Shown here in pieces: positions 48,814 to 62,000 of a stretch of 64,000 bases of DNA. This stretch comes from Monodelphis domestica (taxonomy: Eukaryota; Chordata; Mammalia; Didelphimorphia; Didelphidae): NCBI RefSeq assembly GCF_027887165.1, contig NC_077230.1, positions 33,927,351 to 33,991,350 on the forward strand. The letters are read 5' to 3'. The notes under the pieces were generated by a model. That model had not been told where the DNA came from, searched no databases, and was given only the letters and a program-made list of their open reading frames with translations. Numbering within the stretch: the first letter of the stretch is position 1; each line of letters starts with the position of its first letter. A program made the position numbers and the translations under genes.

Positions 48814-50470
48814 GAATCATTTTCAATTGCAAACAATATTTAATACTAAATCTAGGAGGAGATAGGAAATCTTTACAGACTACTGTGTAGAAAGACAGAC
48901 ATAAGGTGACATAGTTATACCTTTCTTTGAAAGCTCAATGCTGGAAGCACTGGATTAGGGAAGGATACAACAGATTTTGCAGCAATAATGCAGGCTTCAG
49001 GGGAGAAAGACCTGCTAAGAAGTTTTGTGTGACAGAAGGGCAGGCCATGTTAGAGAGAAATGTTGGAAACGTCTCCACAGATAAGCTTTGGCAACTGGCT
49101 GGATGGAGGAGGAAAGATGGACTGAGCCTGTGAAGAAGACAATAGTTGGTGAGGCAGGATGATGAAATAGTGAGAGAGAGAAGAGGAAGAGGGGAGATTT
49201 TCTGATTAGAAAATAAGAATTTCAGCTTTGGAAATACTGAATATCAGATGTTTATAGGACAATGGTATAATTTAGAGAGGCATCACCTACCAAAAATTCC
49301 AGACTGGGATCTGGAAAGCTTACCACAATCTCAACACCCAAAGATTAAAGTCCAAATATTTGGAGAACAAAAAAAAAAAACAACCCACCCCAATATACTT
49401 CTTTTTCACTGTCCTCTGATCAGGACTGATCTTCCTTCACCACTCTGCCTACTGCTGCTGTCATAGAGCTAGAGAAAACATGCTTTTTGATGTCAGCAAT
49501 AATTCATATTAGCTGTTGGGAGTGGAGCTATGTGGAAACGTGAGAGTGGTTTGGGTCCCTGAGTTGATTACATTACAAAATTCCTTTAAAAAAATCTTTT
49601 TCTCAACACTTTTCACATTTACATAAAAGGTTTTTATTCTTTTTAATTTTACATAGTTACAAGAGCCTTAGTTTAAAAGCCCTGGTTCACTTAAAAAAAA
49701 AAAAAAACCCTTACCTTCTCACTTAGAATCAATGCTGTGTATAGTTTCCACAGCAGAAGAGTGGTAAGGGCTAGTCAATGGGGTTTAAGCGACTTGCCCA
49801 GGGTCACCAAGCTAGGAAGTGTCTGCGGCCACATTTGAACCCAGGACTTGGCTCTCAATTCACCGAGTCACCCAACTGCCTCCAAACTGGTTCATTCTTG
49901 AAAGAAAATTGAAAAAAGTTACTTTTCTTTTGATGAGTTACATGAATGATTCCAGTCATCCAAGTATCCCTGAAACTCATAAATTCTTTTAGATGGTTTC
50001 TGAGGAACTGAAGCTAACATGAGAAAAATGTTCCCTAGAAACTTACCCAGTCACCTGTGGGGAAACAATAACAGCAGATTCTAAAGAATGCCAGAAAAAG
50101 GAGTCCATGAATTTGTAAGAACACATATTTCTATATATATGATATGTCTGAGGAAGCACAGACAGTTCTGTACTTGCTACCTCTGGGCTAAGCCATATTA
50201 TCCTCCTTGAGGGCTGGTTGTTTCTCTCAAGCTCGGTGCCCACCATAAATACTTGTTGGCTAACTGGATTGATAAATGGAATTGTTTACACACTCGTTGC
50301 TAGGGGAGCTTGTTTTGAAACTTAGGAAGTAAAATTATGTAAGTCTCAAGAAAGAAAAAGAAGTCTAAATATTAAATGTATAAAGGTGGTGAAATGGAAA
50401 GATTGGTAGGCCTAAGCTGAGGTATCTGTTAACTTTTACTGCTGCTTTTTGACTGCTGGCTGACCATTCT
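47487..50470. other. Flank between cassette B and unit 2
   Basis: 47490-48060 is paralogous to the cassette A 3' flank. 48760-48811 is a pure (TG)n run of about 26 repeats. The remainder, including 48880-49240, contains no domain, repeat or exon I can name; a 68-codon open frame at 48927 has no recognisable feature. Confidence 0.5.
49693..49885 (-). mobile_element. Marsupial CORE-type SINE, minus strand
   Basis: Poly-A appears at the left, then CTTACCTTCTCACTTAGAAT, GGTAAGGGCTAGTCAATGGG, GTTTAAGCGACTTGCCCAGG and the head CCGAGTCACCCAACTGCCTC: the reverse complement of the SINE at 4796, nearly full length. Confidence 0.82.
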
Positions 50471-50472
50471 GA

Positions 50473-50658
50473 GTTTCAAGGCAACTGAAGAGTTGATTCA
50501 AAAGAAATGACTGGTGGTTCCCTTAAGAGGGCCAAACACTCAACAGCCAATAAGAGATCATAGAACATAGAACAACTGTCAGGTTACCAAGGAATCAGGA
50601 GGATTATAAATAAAGCGAGGAGACTGGGGAGGTCATTCCTGCAAAGGAAACCAAGGAG
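50473..50658 (+). promoter_or_regulatory. Candidate promoter and non-coding first exon of unit 2
   Basis: Seen: TATAAATA at 50605-50612, CCAAT at 50547-50551, and two sequences close to RFX X-boxes, GTTTCAAGGCAAC at 50473-50485 and GTTACCAAGGAATC at 50583-50596. About 50 bases after the TATA box comes a splice donor, GAG|GTAGGA at 50658/50659, so a start near 50637 would give a very short first exon. This is the only promoter-like cluster I found upstream of the first coding exon at 53235. An LTR or chance origin cannot be excluded. Confidence 0.42.
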
Positions 50659-51179
50659 GTAGGATGTGTTAAGGGTTGGAAGGGTGGCAGTTTGATAAAT
50701 TGTGGAATTATTTGTTTTAGAGTAGTTGCTGGGAATTTCTTTTTGTTGTGGAATGGTTTGATATGGAATTGGTGATTTTTGATGTATACATTTTTAAAAA
50801 ATATTGATAAACAGAATTCTAAAGGGGACCTCAGAGATTTTGTCCATTTTCAAAGGAATTGAAGATTATTGAGGAATCTATAAATATTATAAAATACTAT
50901 GGCAGGTTCCAGGGGGAAAATATATCCTAACCAACATCTTCTAACGTGTTTTCTTTTTTATTTTAATTCTTTTTCTTTTTAACTTTTAACATCATTTCAT
51001 GTTTTCTGTCTCATATGATTTTCACAATTTTGGTCAGTCATCTAGTGAACAAATCTATTAATATTGGGGAAAGAAGGAGTGGGATAAATCGTGGAAATTC
51101 ATCTTTATATAAATATTTTGAAACATAAACCAATCTATATGTATGTACTACATTTAAATAAATATAAATGTCTGAATAT

Positions 51180-52780
51180 AAAGATGAAATTCAATTAATA
51201 TCAATTAGTAATTAATGATCATCAATTAGTAATTGTCACTAATGAATAATTGATTAATGATCACCAAGGAGTAATTATTATTAATTAATAATTGATTAAT
51301 ATTAGTTATTGATTATCAATCATTAAATTATTAAATTTTATTTTTATTTATATACATTTATTTAATTTATTTATTTTTAAACAATTTTATTTCATATTTA
51401 TATATTTTTATTTATTAAATTATTTATTTTAATTTAATTTATTTACATTTAAAAGTATTTATTTTATATATTTTATTTAAGTAATTATATTTATTTATAA
51501 ATTCATTTATAATTAATAGAATTTAAAAATTTATTAAATTATTAAAATATTGATTATTATTAATTATTGAAAATCACTAATTGATGATCAGTAATTGATC
51601 ACTTATTAATTAGTGACAATTACTAATTGATGATCATTAATTAATAATAGACAATAATTATTATTTTAACCATCATTATTAATTACTATTAAACAATTAT
51701 CAATTAATCTGCATTGATTAATAATTAATATTAATCAATTAATAATTATTGATCAGTAATGAATAAAGTCATGATAATTTATTAATAATTAAATTAAATT
51801 ATTTTAATGGATTGTCATTAATTAATAATTGATAATGGTTATTATTTATAATAATTATTAATTAATATTAAGTAATTATTGATTAATGATAATTGACATT
51901 AATTATTTTATACTCATTATTATTAATTGCATCAAACAATTATTGATTTATTATCTTGAATTAATATTAACTGATTATTATTTGATGATAATTAATAATT
52001 AATATTAACAGATAATTGATAAGTATCAAATAATCCTTAATTGAATTTGTTTGATATTAATTAATAATGATGGTTAAAATAATAATTAATGATGATCAAT
52101 TAGTTATTGTCACTAATTAATAATTCATTATTTAATGAACCTCAATTGGTAATTATCCTTAATTAATAATTGATTAATATTAATTATTGATCATAAAATT
52201 ATTGTGGTTTTGTTCATGTATATTTAATTAATTTATTTATTTTTAAATGGATTTTGTTGATATATAAATATATTTTATTTATTAAATTATTTATTTTTAA
52301 ATTTAATTTTATGTATTTATAAATTAATTTAATTTAATTTTAAAATCAATTTAAATAATATTTTATTAAATTCTTAAATAATAAACCATTAGTTATTAAA
52401 TATTGATTGATAATAATTATTAATTAGTGAAAATTACTAATTGATGATAATTAATCAATAATATTTTGGTATTGATTATTAAGTAAGTAACAATTAACTG
52501 ATTATGAATTAATGATAATTAATCAATAATTGCTTCATAATAATTAATGATTATAAGTAATCAATATCAACGATAAATTAATGATCATGAATTAATAGTC
52601 GATCAATGCCAATTATTAATACATAGCAATTGTTAATGATAATCAGTTAAGAATTGATTATATAATATTTAAATTATTATAATACAATATATAATATAAT
52701 ATAATACAATATAATAATTATTATATTTTAAATACTGATTAAATTTCATTAATTAATATTAATATGTATTTAATATTAAA
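51180..52780. repeat. Palindromic AT island
   Basis: About 1.6 kb almost wholly A and T, built from TAATTAAT, ATTGATTA and AATTATTA motifs. A 33-bp arm at 51211-51243 recurs as an exact inverted copy at 51609-51641. A related direct copy (near 52090-52125) and inverted copy (near 52415-52450) form a second such hairpin unit. No gene is possible here. It would lie in the first intron of unit 2. Confidence 0.88.
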
Positions 52781-53171
52781 GGATTGTTTTAGAATATAAA
52801 GAAAAGAATGTTAGTCAATATGCCTTGTACCACTTACCATAAACATTTCTTAGGCTATAGCAAAATTGTATATAGCTTTAGAATTCCTCCCCTTCCATTA
52901 GATATAATGCTGAATTTTTCCCGTCAAATTTAATGAACATACAGGATTAAATTTGAACATATGAGATACATTTTGAAATGAAATATTACTCTTGTGTATA
53001 TTGGGGCTGAACACTTAGATAAAAGGAATTTTTAAGGGGGTATCATTTAATGTCAAGAGACTGATCAAGAAAACTAATTTTTACAAATAAAATTAATACA
53101 CCACTGTACTTTGAAATTATTTATATTTTGTTGACCATGCACTTTAAAAATTATTTTTATTTTTATTCAAG

Positions 53172-53289
53172 TAAAGATCAGAATTTTCTTGTTCAAGAAC
53201 CTTGTTTATAGCTTTTAATCTTCTCTGTGAAAAAATGATGCAAAGAAGAGTCCAGAACCTCGATTTATTTTCTTGTCAAATAGACAAAG
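53172..53289 (+). CDS. First coding exon of unit 2
   Basis: Acceptor TTTTATTCAAG at 53171 and donor AAAG|GTAAGC. From the tandem ATGs at 53235 the frame reads MMQRRVQNLDLFSCQIDK and leaves one base, which with the next exon gives Gly. Human neurabin-1 reads ELEKRVEKLELFPVELEK directly before its PDZ: the same place and spacing. The frame is also open 5' of the ATG back to about 53174, so a longer exon is conceivable, but the first ATG has A at -3 and no PP1-docking R/K-I-x-F motif is seen upstream. If translation starts here the protein lacks the actin-binding and PP1-docking region of neurabin. Confidence 0.72.
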
Positions 53290-56200
53290 GTAAGCTTTAA
53301 CTATAAAATTGCTTATTTCATACATGTATGCCATTCTTCATCAGTTTTATTTTTATTAAGCTTGTTTTTCATATCAATAAATATCAAATATAGAGAATAT
53401 TAAAATATTAGGAATAACTCCCAAATGAAGATTAAAGAGTGTAACTGATAAATATTTTTGATATCATATAAATAAATATTTTTGATATCATAACTTTTAA
53501 AATAGTGTCAGAAAGGTGAGTCATAGCAATAAGGCAAAAAATTTAAGGAATAATCTGTAAAATCATAGTAAGAATAAAATCGTTACCTTTTATAGACAAT
53601 ATAATAGTTTATTTAGAAAACCCAATCAAGCCAAATAAAATGAATTAAAATAACTCCAGGAAAATGCAGGATAATAAATAAATCTTCATAGAGCATTAGC
53701 ATTTTTATATATTATTCCCTAAAGCCTTAGCAAGAACAAATAAAGACATTCTATTTAAAAATGATAGAGACTGTGAAATACCTGGAATTCTATTCATCAA
53801 AACAAAAGGGGGATGGAGGGAGGGCAGAACTAAGATGGTGGAGAAGCTACACAGACTCACCTGTTCTCTATCTACCAAATTAAAATATGATATAATGCCT
53901 AAAAAGAAATATTGGAGCACCATAATCTACAGAAAAATGGAGTGAAATAATTTTTCTATTTAAAACTACTTAGAAAGCCATTAGGAAAGTTCTATTCCAC
54001 TCTGATGGAAGAGGAGTGCAAAAACAACAGAACGAGGCAGGTTCCGATAATTAAAGAGTCCTTGGACACACCTGAATCAGCAACAGGGGCTGCCAGAGCT
54101 CCCAGCTGCAGCCCTTTGCTGCCTTGACGGAGTGCCCATACACAGATCCAGGCAGCAGTTGTGGCGGACCTTATTGGGAGCACTTAGCACATCCCAATGC
54201 TTGCAACCTCAGAGGACAAGGGGATCCTGGTCACAGTTACCAGATGGAAAAGAATTCACATGGTTACTCACTGACCTGACCACAGGCCAGGAGAGTATTA
54301 AACACACTTGTCATTACATTATACAATGTTGAAAGAATTTAAAAAAAAAAAAAAAGATTGGTCACTAAGAACTCTCAATGAAGCTGCACAAAGAACTTGG
54401 AACATACTTCTTTCTACATAGTTACAGAAAATGAGCAAACAACAATACCAAAACACCCTAACCATAGAAAGATATTTTGGTGCCCGGGAAGACTTAAAAT
54501 CAGAAGAAAATATTGCTGCATCCAAAGCTTAGAAGGAAGAAAAGATATTAGCTATTTCACATCTCAAAATAGTCTACAAAGCAGAAATTGTCTAAATTAT
54601 TTAGAGTAGTTTAAGAAACGTGTCTCTGGGGGCTTCCGTCCCGGCTCCTGCCGCGGCGGCTCCACCGCAGGCCCAGTTGCGGGCTCCAACCCAGGGTCCC
54701 GGGACGCTCTCGAGGGGACATGCTGAGGCGGACTCTGGAAAACCGGGACGCCCAGACCAAACAGCTGCAGGATGCGGTCTCCAACGTGGAGAAGCACTTT
54801 GGGGAGCTGTGCCAGATCTTCGCGGCGTACGTGCGTAAAACGGCCCGGCTTCCAGACAAACCAACCTCCTGGTGAATGAAATCAATGCTTATGCTGCCAC
54901 CGAGACGCCCAACCTGAAGCACGGCCTGAAGGTCTTTGCTGATGAGTTTACCAAACTTCAGGATTATAGGCAAGCTGAGGTTGAAAGACTTGAAGCCAAA
55001 GTAGTTGAACTTTGAAAAGTTATGGAACTATTGTGAAAATGAAACGGGATGATCTCAAAGCAACTTTAACAGCAAAGAGTCGAGAAGCTAAGCAGTTAAC
55101 TCAACTAGAAAGGACGCATCAACGGAATCCATCAGATCGGCATGTCATAGTATCCTTTCAATTTTGAAGAAAAAATTATTTTGTCATTTAGTTGATAAAA
55201 AGGCAGAAACAGAATTACAGAGAGCTACAATGGATGCCACCAGAACAAGTCGGCACCTGGAAGAAACAATTGACAATTTTGAAAAGCAAAAAATAAAGGA
55301 CATAAAGAATATATTTTCAGAATTTATAACTATTGAAATGCTGTTCCATGGTAAAGCTTTAGAAGTCTACACTGCTGCCTACCAAAATATACAGAAGATT
55401 GATGAAGAAGAAGATCTAGAGATTTTTTGGAGCTCTCTCTATCCACCTGACTATTCAACTTGTTTAGATATTGTTCGAGCAAATTCAAAATCTCCTCTTC
55501 AGAAATCTATTTCTATCAAGTGTATATCCGGATCAGGACAGCAGATTCCTACCACTCGGATAAGAAAAGATCACCAAGATGACGATGAAGAGGATGATGA
55601 ATTGGACGTTACAGAAGAAGAAAATTAATTTTATATGTGCTTTTAACAGTTCCCCTCAAAATCATCAACTTCAGCTTATTAAATGTGTCAATTGCCCAAA
55701 AAAAGCAATAAGAAATTAACATGTCTATATGTATACATATATGCACCATTAACAGGTATTTCAAAAGAATCTATTGGTTTTTTAAAGTAAATGGTTTTTG
55801 AGGAATTAACTTCAGAATGGAATGTGATTAAAGGAAATTTCTGTAGCCCCAAAATTAAGTAGCTAAAATGAAAAACATGCCATTAGCTTTGTTCTGTTAC
55901 CAAGGTTATGGTATTTGTTTAAATATAAATTTCATTTTTAAAGAATTTCAAAATAATTATCGTGAGAGCTGTCTTTAAGCCATTGTCATATCACACAAAT
56001 AAATGTGACAGTGGCCAAAAAAGAACTATTATCTTCTCTTGGTTCCCTATGTAAGCTAAGTTTCCATGCCTTCATTTCTTAAAAATCAGTTAAAATTCCT
56101 TCAAAATCATTGACAAGCATTGTTCCATAAAGTACTTAAATAAGGTTGTTTTACTTCCTTATCAATTTCAAAAATTGGGGAGTTTTATTTGCCAGGTCAC

Positions 56201-58955
56201 ATCTACCTAGTTAACGCCTTTAAATAGTCCAATGGGGCTAAATGAGCAAAAGAAATTAGAAGACCAAGGAAACTGGTCATATTTATATATTCCATTTTTA
56301 ACAATGGAAGAAGGTAGTTAAAGGGTGAAAAAATGTAGTAGTCCTCATGAACTTAAAATCAAAATGTTGACAATGTGTGATGCAGACTTTGGAAAACCTA
56401 TTTTGAGATGCTATTTTCCCATAGAGAAATGAGGCACAGGCTGCTAATAAAAGAAATTCTGAAATTGTATTAGAATTTCTAAACACTAAAATTTATTATT
56501 ATTATTATTATTAATGACACATTCTTGTACCTGGAAATATCAAGTTGGAGACATTTGAATCATAGAATGTTAGCATGTCTGACATTTTTTTCATTTCCAG
56601 GATTTCCTTCTGGGAAAACATTTGTAATCTTATTTCATTGATCCAGACAAGCATATTTTACTAACTGTGAAATTTATTTCCTTTGGAATACTAGAAAAAT
56701 TACTATTCACAACACATAAAAATAAAGACTTTACAGAAAAAAAAAAGAAACGTGTCTCTGACACTTGCTAGTTGTGAAATGCTGGACAAGTCACTTAACC
56801 CTGTTTGCCCCAGTTTCCTCTTCTGTAATGAAGAGATAGCTGGAGAAGAAACTGGAACACTACTACATTAGCTTCACTAGGAAAATTCCAACTCAAGTCA
56901 TAAAGAGTCAGATACAACTGACTGACAAAACAAGAAGGATCAATGGTCAATTAGAGGAACAGATTAGGTGTAGAAAATGCTGAATAAAAAAGGGCCTTGT
57001 AAAATGTACCTTTGATAAACTCAAAGTCCTTAGACTGTGCTAGAATTAGGAATTATTTTTTTAAACTGTTGGGAAAATTAGAAATGCTTTGAGACGACTT
57101 TTTATATAAGTTGTCTTTTATTGTGAATATATGAACCCACAAATGATCCATAAATAAACTTTGGGGTTCTGTGATCTTGGAAGAGAGAAAAAATGCATGT
57201 TTTTTAATAACATTTCATTCAAATTTAACAAATTCCAATAACAATTTTTATAATACACTTTGATATCTGGTATGGTTAGATCATCTTCCATCATATTATT
57301 TTTCATTATTTCCATTGATATTCTTGACCTTGTTTAGTGAAAAATAATATGATGGAAGATGATCTAACAGTGAAAAATAATATGATGGAAGATGATCTAA
57401 CCATACCAGATATCAAAGTGTGTATTATTATAAAGTACTTATCTTCAAACTAATCTATTATTGATGAAGAAAGAGTAGTGGATCTGTGGAATAGAGTAGG
57501 TACACACAATTTGCACAGTAGAAATGACTTTAGTAATGTTGTGTTTCTTACATGCAAAAATCCATATTTTAGGGTCAAGAACTCACTGGGTCAAAAACTG
57601 CTGGGAAAACCAGAAAGCATTTTGGCAGAAACTAGATGTAGACCAATGCCGCACATCATGTATCAAAATAAGGTCAAAGTGGCATTTGATTTATGCATTC
57701 AGGGTAATGCCAGATTTAAATTAGGGGGAAAAGAATTATCAAATAAAGGACAGAGAACATTATAGGAGGTGCAATGGATCATATTCATTACCTTTAAAAG
57801 TTTTCCACACAAAACCAGAGAGAAAGAAGAAAAATGGGAAAAAATTTAAAGATCTGATTAAGGCCTCATTTCTCAAAGATATAGAGCACTGGATCAACTT
57901 TATAAAGAATACAGGTTGTTCCCCAATTCACAGATACTAAAATTATATGAATAATCAGTTTTCAGATGAAGAAATAAAAACTGTCTCTAGCCACATAAAA
58001 AAGCACTAAATCACTATGAAGAATACAAATTTAAACAACTCTTACTTACCTTTTCATGCCTATCAAATTTTCTTAACAAGACAGGAAAGGAAAATGAAAA
58101 ACGTTGGAGGTGATGGGGGAATATTTGAGACACTAAGGTACAGATGGTGGAATTGTGAACTGATTCATCTATTCTAGAGAACATGGATATATGCTCAAAG
58201 AGCTATGCAATTGTGCATATTCTTTGACTTGGCAATATCACAACTAAAACAGTATCCCAAAGAGATTAGAAATTTTTAAAAAATGAAAAGAAAATGTCCC
58301 TATATGTACAAAATAATTTATGGCAGTAATTTTTCGTGTTGAAGAACTTAAAATTTCAGGGATAACATTCAATTGTGAAATGGCTGAAAAATTTATGGTA
58401 TATGATTGTAATAATATTATTGTGCTACATGAAATGATGATTAAGATGCTTTCAAAAAACCTGGAAGACTTATATGAACTGATGCAAAATGAAGGGAGCA
58501 GAAGCAGAACACTGGGTACATGAACAGCAATGCTATGCAATGATCAACTGTAAATGACTTTGCTATGCCCAGAAATACAAAGATTGAAAGACAGTTCTGA
58601 AAAACTGAAAAATGTTATCCACTTGCAGTGGAAAAGGTGATGGAATATAAATGTAGAGAAAAACATATTTATTTTACTTTATTTTCCTTTCTTTCTGGTA
58701 TGTTTTATTTCTCAACATGATGAATAAGGAAGGAAATATGTTTTACATGACTGCATATGTATAATCTTTATCAAATTGCTTACCTTTTTAATGAGGTTGG
58801 AGACCAGGGTGACTAGGAAAGAATTTGGAACTTAAAATAGATTTTATATGTCCTTAGAAAAAATTTTAATTATTAAAAATGTCTTAATGTGCTTATATGC
58901 TGAAAGGTAGAAAGTTCAGCAAAATCATTGGTCTAGGGGAGACTGTAACAGAGTC

Positions 58956-59011
<56 letters not shown>

Positions 59012-62000
59012 CTAATTATTAAGGAAAAGATACCGGTAAAGTATAAGTGGATGGCTTATAATTCCAGTGCAAAGCTAGAGTGACCAGGCCAACTGTACTG
59101 GGAGGAAATTTTATTCTTACTTTTGCTTCAGATGTTTTAGGCTTTCATTATTATTACTATTATTATTTTTGTATTTATAGGTGACAACGAACTGGGGCTT
59201 TGTACTTGTATCTTCTTTGATCCAGCAGATGAGGATGGAAAGGAACCAGGGGTTTTTATAACTGAAATTATTGAAGGAGGTGCAGTTCACAAACTTGGAT
59301 GGTGAGTTTGGTTTTGTAATTTTATAAGAATTGACTTTGTAGGGAGGATTTAACATCATTCTAAAAAGGGTTAATATTGTAAACATGGAAAGTGACTACA
59401 CAAATAAAATCTCTGAAAAATACAGAAATATCAACTTTAAAAATATTGTCATGACCAAGCTAGTAAGGAAATGGAATTGGCTTGGAAACAAAGATTCTAT
59501 AATTCCACTCCAACTAGGTCTGTAAACTGTGACTTTATTCTTGATCATTGAGAAGGTCTTTAATAATTGCCATAATGAGCCCATTGTAAACATTTGCCCA
59601 GCTATTTCCAAATCAGGTCAAATTAACAAGTATTTATAAATCTATACCATTCCAGAACCTGTGCTCTCCATGAAGGGATATAAAGAAAGTGGGAAAATAG
59701 TTCTTGATTTGGAGAAATGAAAAACTGAATTGACTAGGCAACAAACAAGTTACTATTGTGTGCAGAAAAGATCTATACTAAATAAATGTGAGAAAATCTG
59801 GGTGTGGGGGATACTTTGGTTGTATTAGAAAAAATGGTATCCATGAGACACTGGCAACTATCTTCAGAGATTATTGAAATTTGACTATACAATAAAATAA
59901 TTCCTGAATTGAGAGAGGGCTTCCTAGATATAGGAATGTAGGAATATACATTTAAAATATTACTATAAACTGCCCAAAGTGAATCCTTGAGAAAGGAAAA
60001 AAATAAGAAATGCAAATAGGTTGCCAAATCATAACTTTAACCTTGTAAGAATTTACTATGCAACTGGGGTCAAATGGTACCCTCTATGTCCTTGCTCATG
60101 ATGTAATTTTGGACTTTAAAATGGAATTCTTCCTGAGATGACACTCTGTTACATAGAACTGAAAGCAAAAAACGCCATCAGGCTTTCTGTTTCTAAGCCT
60201 GAGGCTCATTACTTCTTCATCCCCAACTCACATAGCCCAGATGGTTTTAGAATTTTTTCCTGCTTCCTAGATTGTAACAGAATTGATTTCATTAGCTGCC
60301 CATCCTGAATATCCCAAATACATGGTGGAAATTTTCTCCTCTTAACCACCCAAAGTTGTTTTCTTTTCCTCAGTTTCTATGATGACATTTATCTGTTTAT
60401 TATCACCCAAGGTCTCTACAATAAAAGTATCAACAAGAAGTGTCCTTCTGAATTATCGTCTCCTTACTCAGTCTTCAGTCAGTGGGGCATTGTCTGATAC
60501 CTCAGAAGAATCATTTGTTTTAGTTTCTGCAGATCCTATTGACTTTCTGAAGAATATTAAAATTGAAACAATACTCTGATAATTGTTTGTAGGAGGGCAT
60601 CTGTGTTTGTGGATGATTTCTCTTGCATCCTTCTCACTGTGTTTTCCAAGATCTGCCAAAGTCCCTTCCTTTTTCAATCTCATTTCATTATTGAGACTTA
60701 GCCAGCTGGAAAGGCTTGGAGTACAGACCCAGTTATGAACACTAATCATCCTTGAAGCCCACTTAAAAAATATCCAGGGAAGAATCCCCAGACAGGCTGC
60801 AGGGTGATGAAATTATTGAGACATACCAGCCCTCTAAATCTTCTGATTAATTTGTAGAGAAGTGGTGACTGAAAAATTTGTAAGTGGCAGCCATTATACT
60901 AATGGTATGATGAGTCATTGAAGTCTATCTCTTAAATTAGTACCATATCTTCTAATCATACACATGCATTGGGCTTTTAGGTCATAAATATCTTCAATGT
61001 AATTTTAATTACTATGCAATTCTATTTTTCAGTATCCGTGTATTTGACCAGATTATTAAAATAGGTGACATCAATCTAATTGGATTGGATGAAGCAGAAA
61101 TCATCTCTACTTTTAAAAAAATGGACGATTCTCCTTTCCAGTAAGTAAATTTTCCCATATTTCTTTTAAGATGCATAGATTGCTAGATCATTGTTTTTGA
61201 CTTGGAAATTTCCTAAGCAATGTGTTCAAACAGAAAAATTGGGGAGAAAGAAAGCCTAATTAACATTTTTAAATAATTTCTCTTTTTGTCTTCTTTTGCT
61301 AGGAAATGACCCTCTTTTTTTCTGTTCAGCAGTTCACAAGACGTTTTAGGATTCATTTGCACCTTCCTTTCTGAATACTCTATCACATCTCAAGCAAACC
61401 CTTGATTTTCATTTGCATTCATTTTTAGTTAATGAATTTTTATTTTCTTGCCAAATAATGCTCCTTGAAGCTGAAGAGATTTTTTTGTTTTGTTTTGTTT
61501 TTGTAAGAATGAAAGCTTAGCTGAATTTCCCCATTCCATTTTTTGCATGGCTATGTCTTTATCCAAAGTACATAAATTAAATGTGGATGTTTTGTACCTA
61601 GGATTGAAATTGGCCGCGAACCACCTGAAGTCAAGTCAGAATTTATAGTACGCCTCAAGTTGTCAGAGGAAAGGAAGAAATATTTTATGAATTCACTCAT
61701 AGTACAGGTATTATGTGAACCAAATAAAAAAATGCAGAAACTCAAAATTCTTTCTTTTTTATCATAACCATATTAAAATAAAAATTTTGTTCTTTAAAAA
61801 GTTTCCTTTCCTACTCTTGAGTAACTTCATCTTAATTTATTACATACTTTTTTATTGTTGCTCTTTTATGCAATTTTATCAATGTCTCTGAGATTTCCAT
61901 TCTAGTCTTCTCTGATGCTCTCCAACCTTCACCACTGAATTATCATTTGTAGTATAGAGAATGAATTAAGCAAAACTGAACAATAAATACACAACTGAAT

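Noticed and set aside
48927-49133. 68-codon open frame rich in Trp, Gly and Arg
   Set aside because: No domain, no splice support and no counterpart behind cassette A; probably chance in unidentified flank sequence.
55164-55628. 154-codon open frame as a functional gene
   Set aside because: It is the 3' half of the CIBAR1 processed pseudogene; the 5' half is frameshifted and there is no promoter evidence.
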